Notes: generated from the letters alone by a model not told the origin. Numbered from the stretch's first letter, positions 51,593-61,573 are shown. The stretch: 64,000 nt of DNA from Sphaerospermopsis torques-reginae ITEP-024 (GCF_019598945.1 NZ_CP080598.1:3782001-3846000); one strand, 5' to 3'. Numbers and translations: made by a program.

Positions 51593-52309
51593 TCAGGGTT
51601 CAGTAGGGGTTCGGTAATTGTTATACCATTTTCGGGTGCGTTCTGGTGAAACACCCCATAAATAAGCAATAACGATAATTTGGTTAAGTAGGGTAGTCTT
51701 AAAAATTCCCTTTTTTAACCATCTCCGGGGTGATGTAATTACAGGTACGTCAATTATTTTAATTTTACTTATACGTTTTAAACGGGTAATCAGTTCAAAG
51801 TCTTCCATAATAGGCATTTGGGGAAAATTACCAACTTGATCAAATGCAATTTTAGTTAAAAAAATAGCTTGATCACCGTAGGGTAATTGATAGAAATGCG
51901 ATCGCAACTTTACACCCCACTCTACCAAACGCAAACCCCAATGAGGTGCATCTATTCGCAAAGCAAAAGCACCAGCTATAATTCCAGGTTGTTGTAATGC
52001 GGTACGAATCATAGTATCAAAACCTTGAGGTAAACGAGTGTCAGCATGGAGAAACAGGAGAATTTCACCACTAGCGATCGCTGCACCTGTATTCATTTGT
52101 ATAGCACGACCAGGAGCAGAAGAGATCACAGTTGCACCTAAAAATTCAGCAATAGTAGGTGTATCATCACTTGAACCACCATCAACAACAATGACTTCCA
52201 CATTTGCACTTGATTGAGTGCTGGTAATTGCTGTTTTAATATTATTCGCTTCATTGAGAGTAGGTATAATAATGGAAATGCGTTGAGTTTTAATATCTTG
52301 ATGCACCAT
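51593..52309 (-). CDS. Glycosyltransferase, TIGR04283 type (GT2)
   Basis: 238 residues from the ATG at 52309; an ATG at 52381 would add 24 residues that lack homology. ISIIIPTLNEANNIKTAI begins the GT2 fold; VIVVDGGSSDDTPTIAE, LLFLHADTRLPQGFD (the DxD equivalent HADT), YGDQAIFLTKIAFD and MEDFELITRLKR follow. This is the pattern of the family known as rSAM/selenodomain-associated transferase 2. It is soluble or peripheral. Its acceptor is unknown, and no radical-SAM partner lies next to it. The next gene upstream is divergent, with a CTGACTCCTGACTCC repeat in the shared promoter. Confidence 0.87.
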   Translation of the reverse strand: MVHQDIKTQRISIIIPTLNEANNIKTAITSTQSSANVEVIVVDGGSSDDTPTIAEFLGATVISSAPGRAIQMNTGAAIASGEILLFLHADTRLPQGFDTMIRTALQQPGIIAGAFALRIDAPHWGLRLVEWGVKLRSHFYQLPYGDQAIFLTKIAFDQVGNFPQMPIMEDFELITRLKRISKIKIIDVPVITSPRRWLKKGIFKTTLLNQIIVIAYLWGVSPERTRKWYNNYRTPTEP

Positions 52310-52493
52310 ATCAAATACCAGATGAACCACGTTAAAAATTAAAATTGAAAATTTTTGTAAAACATTAAGTTTAACACTCATACAGCAGATTGCAGATTAT
52401 TCTGGTACAGAATATAACTTTAAACTTAGAAAGAAAGAGAGTTTTACTTCTGACTCCTGACTCCTGCTGTATCTGCAAATATTTTAGTGAACT

Positions 52494-53504
52494 ATGCTGC
52501 TATTCCTTCAAGTTATTGTGTGCATCGCTTTAGTCATTGCTGTGGGAACATGGCTTTCCCAAAGTGCTGATATGTTGGCAGAAAAAACCGGACTAGGGCG
52601 GACTTGGGTAGGTACAATTTTGTTAGCGGGTGTTACCTCTTTGCCAGAGTTAGCCACAGGGACAAGTGCCATAGTCATGTTTAACTCTCCAGACCTTGCT
52701 GTGGGCGGTATCTTGGGCAGTTGTCTCTTTAATTTGCTAATTTTAGCATTGCTCGATATTTACAACGGTCTAGCCCCATTATTGAAACGAGCGCAAATTA
52801 GTCACGGTTTAGCAGCAAGTTTGGGTTGTGGAATGCTGGGTATTGCCGCTGGGGGAATGCTGTTGGGAAAAACAGAGACTAATTTAACTGTGGGATGGGT
52901 GGGTATTCCCAGTGTGATTTTACTATTACTTTATTTTGTCAGCGCCCGGACGATTGCCCAATTTGAAACCAGAAGACGTGCAGAAGTATTAGAAGAAGAA
53001 GCAGAGGTTTTTCAATATCAACACATTACACCTGTGCAAGCATATCGCAGATTTATCATTCTCTCAGCAATGATTGTCATATTGGGTGTGTGGTTGGCGT
53101 TTTTAGGCGATCGCGTTGCCGCAGTCACAGGTTTAGGACAAAGTTTTATTGGCGCTCTTTTGCTGGCAACAGCCACATCATTACCAGAAGTAGTATCATC
53201 CTTGGCAGCAGTACGCCTTAATGCCGTAGATTTAGCAGTTTCTAACGTTTTTGGCTCAAATATCACTAATTTAGCAATTTTGGGCTTTTATGATTTCGTA
53301 TATTTACAGGGGAGCATCTGGGCAAATATCAGTCAGATACATATTTTCACTGCCGTTGTTGGGATGATCATGACTTCCGTGGCCATCACAGGATTAATTT
53401 ATCATGCTGTTAGTCGTTCACGTATGTATATTACCTGGGATGGATTAGCTCTGATTATCCTTTACTTAGGTGGTATGTACGTGATTTACCAGAACCTATT
53501 GTAA
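52494..53504 (+). CDS. Calcium/sodium (cation) antiporter, CaCA family
   Basis: 336 residues, ten spans in two inverted halves. The alpha-repeat motifs are VGTILLAGVTSLPELATGTS (first half) and FIGALLLATATSLPEVVSSL (second half), each with the ion-binding Glu; GILGSCLFNLLIL and VFGSNITNLAIL contain the second part of each repeat with Asn/Ser ligands. A loop near residues 155-185 (RRRAEVLEEEAEVFQYQH) separates the halves. It exchanges Ca2+ for Na+ or H+ across the plasma or thylakoid membrane. Transcribed alone. Confidence 0.9.
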   Translation: MLLFLQVIVCIALVIAVGTWLSQSADMLAEKTGLGRTWVGTILLAGVTSLPELATGTSAIVMFNSPDLAVGGILGSCLFNLLILALLDIYNGLAPLLKRAQISHGLAASLGCGMLGIAAGGMLLGKTETNLTVGWVGIPSVILLLLYFVSARTIAQFETRRRAEVLEEEAEVFQYQHITPVQAYRRFIILSAMIVILGVWLAFLGDRVAAVTGLGQSFIGALLLATATSLPEVVSSLAAVRLNAVDLAVSNVFGSNITNLAILGFYDFVYLQGSIWANISQIHIFTAVVGMIMTSVAITGLIYHAVSRSRMYITWDGLALIILYLGGMYVIYQNLL

Positions 53505-53877
53505 AGAAATGTTAAAGACAATGATACTCTAAGGGAATTTGCATAGATAAATCAAGGAATTGAGGATGATGAAAATTAAAATTGTGCAAGGCTTCGCCGT
53601 GAGCGTCAGTGGTAACAAAGCTTGTCGAATTATTGATATTAGTTCAAGATAGAGTTAAGCAATATTCTTGACTGCACTATCAGCAGATTTGCTAGGATCA
53701 GATATGGAATGGCTAGTAAATTCAGGATTATTTGATGCTATTCAAGGTGGCTCTCTGAAATTGGAGGAATTGGTTTAATTACAATGGATGTCTATGTAGT
53801 GTGAACTACGTTAAAAGTCAAATTGGCATTGTCTAAATTACAGTAAGCTATTTTAATGCGTATCTTCAAAATCTAGA
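53505..53877. other. Intergenic region with short coding-like scraps
   Basis: A plus-strand frame around 53697-53778 reads SDMEWLVNSGLFDAIQGGSL then KLEELV and stops, without a start codon. It may be the tail of a lost gene. TTCGCCGTGAGCGTCAG and similar words occur at about 53593. Nothing can be named. The dapL promoter should lie in the last 120 bases. Confidence 0.35.
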
Positions 53878-55113
53878 ATGGCTACTGTTAACGACAACTA
53901 TCTCAAACTAAAAGCTGGTTATTTATTCCCGGAAATTGCTAGACGGGTAAATGCTTTCGCCCAAGCTAACCCCGATGGGAAAATTATCCGTTTGGGTATT
54001 GGTGATGTGACTGAACCCTTGCCAGAGGCTTGCCGGACTGCAATGATTAAAGCAGTGGAAGATATGGGCGATCGCTCATCTTTCAAAGGCTATGGACCAG
54101 AACAAGGTTATGCTTGGTTACGGGAAAAAATCGCCCTTCAAGATTTCCAAGCACGAGGCGCTGCTATAGAAGCCGATGAAATCTTCATCTCTGACGGTTC
54201 TAAATGCGATACAGGCAACATTTTAGAGATTTTTGGCAAAAATAACAAAATTGCTGTTACTGACCCTGTATACCCCGTTTACGTAGATACTAACGTGATG
54301 GCGGGTAATACCGGAGATGCTAACGAAAAAGGCGAATATGGCGGTTTAGTTTATCTCCCTGTCACTGCTGAAAACAACTTTACCGCAGAAATACCTAAAG
54401 AGAAAGTAGACTTAATTTATCTCTGCTTTCCCAACAACCCCACAGGTGCAACTGCAACCAAAGAACATTTACAAGAGTGGGTAAACTACGCAAAAGCCAA
54501 CGGATCAATTATTTTCTTTGACGCTGCTTACGAAGCATTTATTACCGATCCTAGTCTTCCCCATTCTATCTATGAAATTGAAGGTGCGAGAGATTGTGCG
54601 ATTGAGTTTCGTTCTTTCTCCAAAAATGCGGGTTTCACTGGAACTCGTTGCGCGTTAACTGTCGTTCCCAAAACCCTAACTGCAAAAGCCGCAGATGGTA
54701 CTGATGTAGAATTGTGGAAATTATGGAATCGTCGTCAGTCTACCAAATTTAACGGTGTTTCCTACATTGTACAGCGTGGTGCGGAAGCGGTTTATTCTGA
54801 AGAAGGACAAGCACAAACCAAAGCTTTGGTAAGTTTCTACTTAGAAAATGCCAAAATTATCCGTGAACAACTCACCAACGCAGGTTTATCAGTTTATGGT
54901 GGTGTGAATGCACCTTATGTATGGGTGAAAACACCTCATGGTTTAACCAGTTGGGAATTTTTCGATAAATTGCTGCAAACAGTGAATGTTGTGGGAACAC
55001 CTGGATCTGGTTTTGGTGCTGCGGGTGAAGGTTATTTCCGCATTTCCGCGTTTAACAGTCGGGAAAATGTGGAAGAAGCAATGAAGCGGATCACTGAGAA
55101 GTTTAAGGTTTAG
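53878..55113 (+). CDS. dapL: LL-diaminopimelate aminotransferase
   Basis: 411 residues, PLP fold type I. Converts tetrahydrodipicolinate directly to LL-diaminopimelate in lysine and peptidoglycan synthesis, the route used by cyanobacteria and plants. The sequence has [72 protein letters not shown] and [16 protein letters not shown] with the Schiff-base Lys near residue 249. [14 protein letters not shown] and [15 protein letters not shown] complete the pattern. Its GC content is visibly higher than that of the following gene pair. Transcribed alone, followed by a short TGGTGGGCAATGCCCACC hairpin (55141-55158) that may help terminate. Confidence 0.96.
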   Translation: MATVNDNYLKLKAGYLFPEIARRVNAFAQANPDGKIIRLGIGDVTEPLPEACRTAMIKAVEDMGDRSSFKGYGPEQGYAWLREKIALQDFQARGAAIEADEIFISDGSKCDTGNILEIFGKNNKIAVTDPVYPVYVDTNVMAGNTGDANEKGEYGGLVYLPVTAENNFTAEIPKEKVDLIYLCFPNNPTGATATKEHLQEWVNYAKANGSIIFFDAAYEAFITDPSLPHSIYEIEGARDCAIEFRSFSKNAGFTGTRCALTVVPKTLTAKAADGTDVELWKLWNRRQSTKFNGVSYIVQRGAEAVYSEEGQAQTKALVSFYLENAKIIREQLTNAGLSVYGGVNAPYVWVKTPHGLTSWEFFDKLLQTVNVVGTPGSGFGAAGEGYFRISAFNSRENVEEAMKRITEKFKV

Positions 55114-55211
55114 TAGGTTGTAAATACCTTTAAAATCTCATGGTGGGCAATGCCCACCTGAATATTTGGTAGACTTGAGTTATGAGTATGTTAGTTGAGA
55201 GGTGAACTTAT

Positions 55212-56705
55212 ATGAAATTGATCATCAAAAATTTAGGACCTATTAAAAATAATACTCAAGCCATTGATTTAGATAAGGATTTTTTTGTATTTGTTGGCAG
55301 AAATAATAGTGGTAAAAGTTATGTGGCTCAGTTATTGTGGGCGATTTTTAATCAAGATATAATTAATAAATTTGCATTGGAAAATTTAGAGATTATTGAT
55401 AATGAAATAGTGGAAAATGTTAATAAGGTTGAAGTTACTCCTGAACTAATAGGAAAAATATTAAGTAGATACAGCAACTTTTTACAAGAAGAGACAAAAA
55501 AAGAAATATTCAATACTGGAAAAGAAGCAACAATTTTTAATAAAATTGCCATTAATTTTGATTATGAAATATCTGAATTAAAAGATGAGAAAATTGAAGC
55601 TACTGTCTATATAAAAAAATATGAGGAAGAAAATTCATTAGAGTACATAGAAATCAAAAAAGATCAAGGTGATTTGATATACTCTTTTGAAGAAAAGGAC
55701 TTACCAGAGAGTTTTCAGGAAATCTTTCCTAAGAGATTTTTGGACAGAAATTTACTCAACCAAAAAAAGTCTATTCTCATTGACATAATAATTAGAACTA
55801 TGCTAAAACACAAGCATGAGACTTTTTTCTTACCTGCAAGCAGAATTTTCTTTCCTAACTTCTATCTTTATATTATTGACTTTGAAAGAAAAAAACGTGA
55901 ACAAGATATCAAAAAACTTGTAGATTTATTAGAACGTCCTCGATCTCGTAATAAAGAGAAGATTAAATTAGCTGAATTAGAAGAATTAGATGTTTTTCAA
56001 AGACCATATACAAAACCTATTAATCAAGTCATTCAAAAACTGTTAGAAATGTATGATGCAAATATTGAGGATCATTATTTACATCTTTCTGAACAACTAC
56101 AAGAAATTCTTGGAGGTGAAATAAAAATTATTCGTCGAGAAGGAATTGGAGCAGCAGAATTTTATTTTCAAATAAGTTCTGTTGACGAACTTTTGCCAAT
56201 GTATTTAGCTTCTTCTTCTGTCAACCAGTTAACACTTTTGGATACATATTTTAAATATTGGGCTGAAGAAAAAAATAATTTCTTAATGATAGATGAACCA
56301 GAAGTGAATTTACATCCTGAAAATCAGATTAAATTATTAAATATTTTGATCCAGTTTATCCAAAACGAAACCAGAAATAAAGTATTAATCACAACCCATA
56401 GTTCAATTTTAGCTAATGCTATTAATAACTATATATATTTGGATGTTCTGAAAAATCAACATGGTGTAAATGTAGAGAAAATTATCGAAGATAATAAATT
56501 ATACTATGTTGATTCATCTGTATCTATCGCAAAGGAAAAAGTCGGTGTTTATTTCTTCACAGGTGATAAAATTATAGACTATGAAAGCGGTGATTCTGGT
56601 ATCTATTTTAGAAACTTTAGAGAAGTTGAAAATAACTTAGATAAATCACTTCGCATTCTGACTGATTATATCTACACTCAAGAAGATGAGGTAGATGATG
56701 AGTAA
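55212..56705 (+). CDS. AAA family ATPase of the OLD/ABC-like class
   Basis: 497 residues. The N-terminus begins at once with the ABC-type fold, KLIIKNLGPIKNNTQAIDL, and Walker A GRNNSGKS at 29-36. A long helical insert of about 280 residues follows, then LASSSVNQLTLLDTYF (signature region), Walker B FLMIDEPEVNLHPENQ near 356-371 and the switch LITTHSSIL near 395. The C-terminal 90 residues have no TOPRIM motif (no ExxxD or DxD), unlike OLD nucleases. The gene is much more AT-rich than dapL before it. It overlaps the next gene by 11 bases, so both are one operon. I suggest a defence or DNA-related ATPase; this is inference. Confidence 0.83.
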   Translation: MKLIIKNLGPIKNNTQAIDLDKDFFVFVGRNNSGKSYVAQLLWAIFNQDIINKFALENLEIIDNEIVENVNKVEVTPELIGKILSRYSNFLQEETKKEIFNTGKEATIFNKIAINFDYEISELKDEKIEATVYIKKYEEENSLEYIEIKKDQGDLIYSFEEKDLPESFQEIFPKRFLDRNLLNQKKSILIDIIIRTMLKHKHETFFLPASRIFFPNFYLYIIDFERKKREQDIKKLVDLLERPRSRNKEKIKLAELEELDVFQRPYTKPINQVIQKLLEMYDANIEDHYLHLSEQLQEILGGEIKIIRREGIGAAEFYFQISSVDELLPMYLASSSVNQLTLLDTYFKYWAEEKNNFLMIDEPEVNLHPENQIKLLNILIQFIQNETRNKVLITTHSSILANAINNYIYLDVLKNQHGVNVEKIIEDNKLYYVDSSVSIAKEKVGVYFFTGDKIIDYESGDSGIYFRNFREVENNLDKSLRILTDYIYTQEDEVDDE

Positions 56706-57390
56706 ACGTAATAAACGCGATGTGCGTAATTTAAGAGATGAATTTCACAAAGCTTTATTAAAACAAGAATTTATTGTTGAAATTCCTGTAGCTGAAAATG
56801 AAATAATTGAAATTGAAGAAAAAAGTTCTAATGCAAAATTGAAGAAGGTATGTATTCAAGGATTAAATTATATTGATAATAAATCACAAGTAGAAAGAAT
56901 TTGGAAAATAAATTTAGAAAAACCCATACCTGGTATAGCAACTAGCAGCAAAACTACAGAATGTGCTATTGTAGTTTTACAAAAATATGAAAGTAGCTAT
57001 AGATTGAATATTTTGTTAATTGAGTTAAAATCTAGCATAGATAACAAAGAACTAGAGAGAATTTCCGAAAAGTTTAGTTGTGCAATGTCTAGAGTATATA
57101 TGTTACTCGTTTTGAATAATCACTTAAATCCCAAACAAGGTTATCATGAGGAAGAAATATATGTAGATTTTCAAGGAATTTTATTTTATCAAACATTTTC
57201 TGAAAGAAAGACATTAGAGGAAAATAAATACAGTAAATTTTCCGAAATTATTAAAAGTGATAATAAATCTGGTACATTAATTTTTCAGACAATTTTGAGA
57301 GATCAAGATCAAATCAAAATTAAGTGTTTTTGTCACTCAGATATTGACAGTAAAATAGAAATTAGAATAAATTTAAAAGATTTGTTATAA
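56695..57390 (+). CDS. Partner of the AAA ATPase, possible PD-(D/E)XK-like nuclease
   Basis: 231 residues. Starts within the 3' end of the ATPase gene (ATG at 56695 or 56698). The basic N-terminus (SKRNKRDVRNLRDEFHKALLK) may bind nucleic acid. The central region has Glu89 (KTTECAIVVL) followed by RLNILLIELKSSIDNKE with Glu110-Leu-Lys112, the spacing and strand pattern of the PD-(D/E)XK core, with Glu in place of Asp. The C-terminal half is beta-rich (EEIYVDFQGILFYQTF, TLIFQTILRDQDQIKIKCF). I do not recognise the family. A toxin or nuclease effector controlled by the ATPase is a reasonable inference. Confidence 0.7.
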   Translation: MMSKRNKRDVRNLRDEFHKALLKQEFIVEIPVAENEIIEIEEKSSNAKLKKVCIQGLNYIDNKSQVERIWKINLEKPIPGIATSSKTTECAIVVLQKYESSYRLNILLIELKSSIDNKELERISEKFSCAMSRVYMLLVLNNHLNPKQGYHEEEIYVDFQGILFYQTFSERKTLEENKYSKFSEIIKSDNKSGTLIFQTILRDQDQIKIKCFCHSDIDSKIEIRINLKDLL

Positions 57391-57437
57391 TAAATACTTA
57401 ATGACTAGTCTTAAATTACTACTATCCCTAGTATTCT

Positions 57438-58091
57438 ATGAATGTAGCTATTCCCGTTTTCAAACCCGTTAGTCAAATACAACTAACACCCGGTAGTAAA
57501 GTTACTATTCCTGATGTTACATGGGATGAATTTGAATGTATTTTACAAGAACTGGGAGAAAAAAGAAATTCACGAATTGCTTATCATCAGGGTATTTTAG
57601 AAATTAAAGTTGCGTCACCTGAACATGAAATTCCCAAAGATTTAATTTCAGATATCGTGAAAATATTATTGAAAGCAAAAGGAATTAAATATCAACCTTT
57701 TGGATCAACGACTTATAAAAAACAAGGTGTAGCAGGTGTTGAACCTGATGCTTGTTTTTATATTCAAAATTATCAACAAATGATAGGTAAACGACGTTTA
57801 CAACCAGATGATCCACCACCAGATTTAGCAATAGAAACTGATGTGACATCAAAAACAACTATTGATGCTTATGAAGCAATTGGTGTTCCTGAATTATGGA
57901 TTTTTGATAGTGGGAAGTTGTCTATTTATTTGTTGCAAGATGGAAAATATATCAAATCTGAAAAAAGTCCCTATTTGGGAGATTTAGATATTATTCAGAT
58001 TATACCTGATACTGTTGAGCGTAGTTGGCAGGTGGGGAGTTTTCAGGCTTTGGAAGAATTTACCGCGACGTTATATTCTATCTTGGAATAG
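57438..58091 (+). CDS. Uma2 family (DUF820) putative PD-(D/E)XK nuclease
   Basis: 217 residues. VTWDEFECILQELGEKRNSR and IAYHQGILEIKVASPEHE are the classical start of short Uma2 proteins; GVAGVEPDACFYIQN has the catalytic Asp, PPDLAIETDVTSKTT the Glu, and YEAIGVPELWIFDSGKLSIY completes the fold. It lacks the coiled-coil tail seen in the two other cyanobacterial forms at 13246 and 42738. Its frame begins 47 bases after the ATPase partner, on the same strand, so it may be part of the same transcript, and it is followed 21 bases later by the YebC gene. Role unknown. Confidence 0.87.
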   Translation: MNVAIPVFKPVSQIQLTPGSKVTIPDVTWDEFECILQELGEKRNSRIAYHQGILEIKVASPEHEIPKDLISDIVKILLKAKGIKYQPFGSTTYKKQGVAGVEPDACFYIQNYQQMIGKRRLQPDDPPPDLAIETDVTSKTTIDAYEAIGVPELWIFDSGKLSIYLLQDGKYIKSEKSPYLGDLDIIQIIPDTVERSWQVGSFQALEEFTATLYSILE

Positions 58092-58112
58092 AGTGTTAAA
58101 CTTTTTAAAGTT

Positions 58113-58871
58113 ATGGCTGGACATAGTAAATGGGCAAATATCAAGCGTCAGAAAGCAGTTGCAGACGCAAAAAGGGGAAGTATCTTTACCCAACTATCGC
58201 GGGCGATTATAGTTGCTGCTAGGAGTGGAATACCAGATCCGGCGGGAAATTTTCAGTTGCGGACAGCGATTGATAAAGCGAAAGCTGCGGGTATTCCTAA
58301 TGATAACATTGAAAGAGCGATCGCCAAAGGTGCAGGTACTTTTGCAGGTGATAACACCAATTTAGAAGAAATTCGCTATGAAGGATATGGTCCCGGTGGT
58401 GTAGCAATTTTAATTGAAGCTTTAACAGATAATCGTAATCGTACCGCTGCTGATATCCGAGTTGCTTTTAGTAAAAATGGCGGAAATTTGGGGGAAACAG
58501 GTTGTGTGAGTTGGATGTTTTCCCAAAAAGGTGTATGTGTTGTTGAAGATGTGGTTGATGAGGAAAAACTTTTGGAAGCATCTTTAGAAGCTGATGCTGA
58601 TACTTATGAAATGATTGAAAATAACACGGCTGAAGTTTTTACTGAAGTAGTAAATTTAGAGAAACTGAGTCAAACATTGAAAGCAAAAAATTTTCATGTT
58701 ACAGAAGTAGAATTACGTTGGATTCCGGGAAATCAAGTTGAAGTCATAGATCCTGATCAGGCTAAATCTCTGCTCAAATTAATTGATACTTTAGAAGGCT
58801 TAGATGATGTCCAAAATGTCACCGCTAATTTTGAAATGTCTGAGAATTTAATGGCTTTAAGTATGGCTTAA
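58113..58871 (+). CDS. YebC/PmpR (TACO1) family regulator
   Basis: 252 residues. [29 protein letters not shown]-type segment [16 protein letters not shown], and [23 protein letters not shown] are unmistakable. The acidic C-terminal half ([20 protein letters not shown]) is typical. Members either regulate transcription or, as recently shown for YebC, help ribosomes pass proline-rich stretches. Ends [11 protein letters not shown]. In many bacteria it sits near ruvC; here it follows a Uma2 gene with a 21-base gap, suggesting cotranscription. Length fits the family exactly. Confidence 0.95.
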   Translation: MAGHSKWANIKRQKAVADAKRGSIFTQLSRAIIVAARSGIPDPAGNFQLRTAIDKAKAAGIPNDNIERAIAKGAGTFAGDNTNLEEIRYEGYGPGGVAILIEALTDNRNRTAADIRVAFSKNGGNLGETGCVSWMFSQKGVCVVEDVVDEEKLLEASLEADADTYEMIENNTAEVFTEVVNLEKLSQTLKAKNFHVTEVELRWIPGNQVEVIDPDQAKSLLKLIDTLEGLDDVQNVTANFEMSENLMALSMA

Positions 58872-58959
58872 TAGGTGACTGGGGACTGGGAAGAAATGTT
58901 TACCTTCTACCTCCTGACTCAAGAGGGCAACCACAGGGGGTTTGCCCCTACTGCTTTCG

Positions 58960-59418
58960 TTATGGTAGCCAATTTTCATCTAATAATTGTTCCAGAGTAT
59001 AAGGACATTCTAAAGGAAATTGAATCATCATACCTGTTTTTTTACTGACATATTTTAAGGCTTTCTGATAAACTTTATCTTTATTTTCTTGTAAATGATT
59101 TCTTAGATTTTTAGTCAAATATTCATTGATTTGAGTTCTAAAACTGATAATCTCTGCTTGCCAATGATTGGCATTATATTGATATTCCTCTTCCCAATAT
59201 TGCAGCAGTAACAAATGTCTAATTATTTGTTCTAACAAACTCTCAACCGTCAGTTTATCTCGACGAATCATAGCTTCTAATTCCTCAATTAAATGCTCTA
59301 AATCCAGAGCATCTAGTCGCTTTTCTTTTAATAATTGCAGAGTTTGTTCTAACCATTTTTCATTATCAACTTCATAAATAGAATACAAATCACTTATTGG
59401 ATTCATTGCTTTACTCAC
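58960..59418 (-). CDS. DUF29 domain protein
   Basis: 152 residues. LYSIYEVDNEKWLEQTLQLL, LDALDLEHLIEELEAMIRRDK, LLQYWEEEYQYNANHWQAEI and CPYTLEQLLDENWLP are the standard DUF29 pattern, a small helical protein very abundant in cyanobacteria. Function is not known. M5 (MNPISDLY) would be an alternative start. It is convergent with yebC across 88 bases that contain an AGGGCAACCACAGGGGG repeat stretch. A CACCTGTCACC STRR lies between it and the next minus-strand gene, so the two are probably separate. Confidence 0.88.
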   Translation of the reverse strand: MSKAMNPISDLYSIYEVDNEKWLEQTLQLLKEKRLDALDLEHLIEELEAMIRRDKLTVESLLEQIIRHLLLLQYWEEEYQYNANHWQAEIISFRTQINEYLTKNLRNHLQENKDKVYQKALKYVSKKTGMMIQFPLECPYTLEQLLDENWLP

Positions 59419-59499
59419 TTGAATCTACTTGTTAAATGACTAATTAGCAATTATTCTACCACATCATCAAACAATATTATTTTATATTATAAAAAACTG

Positions 59500-60123
59500 T
59501 CACTTGTCACCTGTCACCTGTATATCTTGAGAAATGCTACTAGCTAAAATTCCCAAAATTTTATTCACATCTTTGAGATAATATTCACTCAAATCAATGC
59601 TTAATATTTGTTTTTCTAATTTAAGAAATTGCCAAATACTACCAGTTGTCACTGCACCATAGATGGTTTTAATGTCGCTGTGAGATTGTTGATTAAAAAT
59701 TTGCGCTGCTACCATTTCCGCTGCACACTGACCTAAACCAGCATTAATATTTTCTTTTTTGGCTTCTACAACAATTAAAACTGGTGCAGTCAAAATCAAA
59801 ATTTCCGGTGATTGAGTAATAATAAAATCGCAAGTACCATTTAATCCTTTACTATCATCAACAGTGAAATCAACACCAGAAAATAAACTCACTTGCTCTT
59901 GTAATTGTCGCCTTAAATCTACTAAAATAGGAGAAATAATTAGTTCAGAACGAGCTTTTTCACTATTACTTCCTAAAGCAATTGGCAGGTTATAGTTAAG
60001 AATTTCTGTCAGTAAATTACTAGCTGCTAATTCGGGAACAGCAGCAAAAATATCGCGTTTTTCAAAAGTAGTTAATTCAAACTCTTGTTTGGCTTTAGCT
60101 AAACTAAACTCGCTGTAAGACAT
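59500..60123 (-). CDS. PD-(D/E)XK-like nuclease-fold protein, function unknown
   Basis: 207 residues from the ATG at 60123 (MSYSEFSLAKAKQEFEL); the frame is open to a GTG at 60216, but such an extension would leave just one base to the divergent hydroxylase start. Features: SEKARSELIISPILVDLRRQ, GTCDFIITQSPE with Asp, VLIVVEAKKENINAGLGQC with Glu-x-Lys, then AAEMVAAQIFNQQ and IYGAVTTGSIWQFLKL. The core matches a restriction-endonuclease-like fold. Members are common in filamentous cyanobacteria, with no known role. The stop lies within a CACCTGT STRR, so the last residues (IQVTGDK) are encoded by repeat sequence. Confidence 0.8.
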   Translation of the reverse strand: MSYSEFSLAKAKQEFELTTFEKRDIFAAVPELAASNLLTEILNYNLPIALGSNSEKARSELIISPILVDLRRQLQEQVSLFSGVDFTVDDSKGLNGTCDFIITQSPEILILTAPVLIVVEAKKENINAGLGQCAAEMVAAQIFNQQSHSDIKTIYGAVTTGSIWQFLKLEKQILSIDLSEYYLKDVNKILGILASSISQDIQVTGDK

Positions 60124-60217
60124 AAACTCATGTTCGGGTAAAATTTTCCTAGTCAACTTGCCTGATTTCAGGACTTGGGTAAAAATAATAGATAAAACAT
60201 CTTCATCTATCTTCACA

Positions 60218-61483
60218 ATGTCACTTACTCAGCTTACTCAAACTCTCACTCCCCCCCAAACAACCACAGACAAACCAGGATATGATTATGATTTGGTGAT
60301 AGTCGGTGGTGGTATTGTTGGTTTAACTTTGGCTGCTGCTTTAAAGAACTCTGGTTTAAGTATACTGCTAATCGAAGCTAGGATGACATCAGCCGCAGTG
60401 GCTAAAGGCCAAGCTTATGCTGTACATATGTTATCAGCCCGCATTTTTCAAGGAATTGGCATTTGGGATAAAATTCTCCCTAATATCGCTAAATATAGAC
60501 AGGTGTTTTTATCTGATGCTAACTATCCCGATGTGGTGAAATTTCAAACTGCTGATATAGACACACAAACACCAGAATTAGGTTATGTAGCAGAACATTT
60601 TGCACTGTTAGAACCTTTACAAGAATTTGTGAAAAATTGTGCAAATGTAACTTATTTGTGTCCAGCAGAAGTTGTTAGTACACAGAATGAAAAAGATATA
60701 GTTACTGTTAATATTAAAGTTGATGGTGAACAGCAGAAAATTAAAACTAAATTGTTAGTAGCTGCTGATGGTTCACGTTCCAAAATTCGAGAAGCTGCGG
60801 GAATTAAAACTAAAGGTTGGAAATATTGGCAATCTTGTATTGTCGCTTTTGTCAGACCTGAAAAATCTCATAACTATACAGCTTATGAGAAATTTTGGCA
60901 AAGTGGACCTTTTGCAATTTTACCTTTACCTGGTAACAGATGTCGCATTGTTTGGACAGCACCCCATGAAGAAGCAAAAGCTTTATGTGCTTTAAGTGAT
61001 GAGGATTTTTTAGCTGAACTAACCAAGCGGTATGGTAGTCAAATGGGTAAATTAGAATTATTAGGCGATCGCTTTATTTTTCAGGTACAATTAATGCAGA
61101 GCGATCGCTATGTTCTCCCCCGTTTAGCTTTAGTTGGTGATGCTGCACACAACTGTCATCCCGTCGGTGGACAAGGTTTAAATTTAGGTATTCGTGACGC
61201 TGCTGCTTTAGCTGAAGTTATCCAAACAGCACACCAAAACGGTGCAGATATTGGTAAAATTGAAGTTCTCAAACAATATGAACAATGGCGAAAAAAAGAA
61301 AATCTGGCAATTTTAGGTTTTACTGATTTGTTAGATCGGGTATTTTCTAATAACATCTTACCCGTGGTAATTATCCGACGTTTAGGTTTATGGTTAATGC
61401 AGCGAGTTCCAATGTTGAAAATCTTTGCACTGAAATTAATGATCGGTTTAAAAGGTAGAACTCCCGAATTAGGGAAAATGTAA
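60218..61483 (+). CDS. FAD-dependent hydroxylase, UbiH/Coq6 family
   Basis: 421 residues from the ATG at 60218; the frame is open 20 residues upstream without homology. FAD-binding GxGxxG in YDLVIVGGGIVGLTLAAAL, the VAADGSRSKIREAAG motif, and GDAAHNCHPVGGQGLNLGIRDA place it among flavoprotein aromatic hydroxylases that act on ubiquinone-type rings. Cyanobacteria have plastoquinone, not ubiquinone, so the substrate is more likely another quinone or phenolic precursor. The C-terminus has LWLMQRVPMLKIFALKLMIG, a membrane-association helix. The gene is divergent from the nuclease-like gene at 60123. Confidence 0.88.
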   Translation: MSLTQLTQTLTPPQTTTDKPGYDYDLVIVGGGIVGLTLAAALKNSGLSILLIEARMTSAAVAKGQAYAVHMLSARIFQGIGIWDKILPNIAKYRQVFLSDANYPDVVKFQTADIDTQTPELGYVAEHFALLEPLQEFVKNCANVTYLCPAEVVSTQNEKDIVTVNIKVDGEQQKIKTKLLVAADGSRSKIREAAGIKTKGWKYWQSCIVAFVRPEKSHNYTAYEKFWQSGPFAILPLPGNRCRIVWTAPHEEAKALCALSDEDFLAELTKRYGSQMGKLELLGDRFIFQVQLMQSDRYVLPRLALVGDAAHNCHPVGGQGLNLGIRDAAALAEVIQTAHQNGADIGKIEVLKQYEQWRKKENLAILGFTDLLDRVFSNNILPVVIIRRLGLWLMQRVPMLKIFALKLMIGLKGRTPELGKM

Positions 61484-61531
61484 AATGATTTATAATTGGG
61501 AAATAAGGTGACAGGGGAAAAATAAATTCTT

Positions 61532-61573
<42 letters not shown>

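Noticed and set aside
55212-56705. Assignment of the ATPase as a full OLD nuclease (GajA-like)
   Set aside because: The C-terminal part lacks TOPRIM acidic motifs and no UvrD-like helicase gene follows, so Gabija is excluded.
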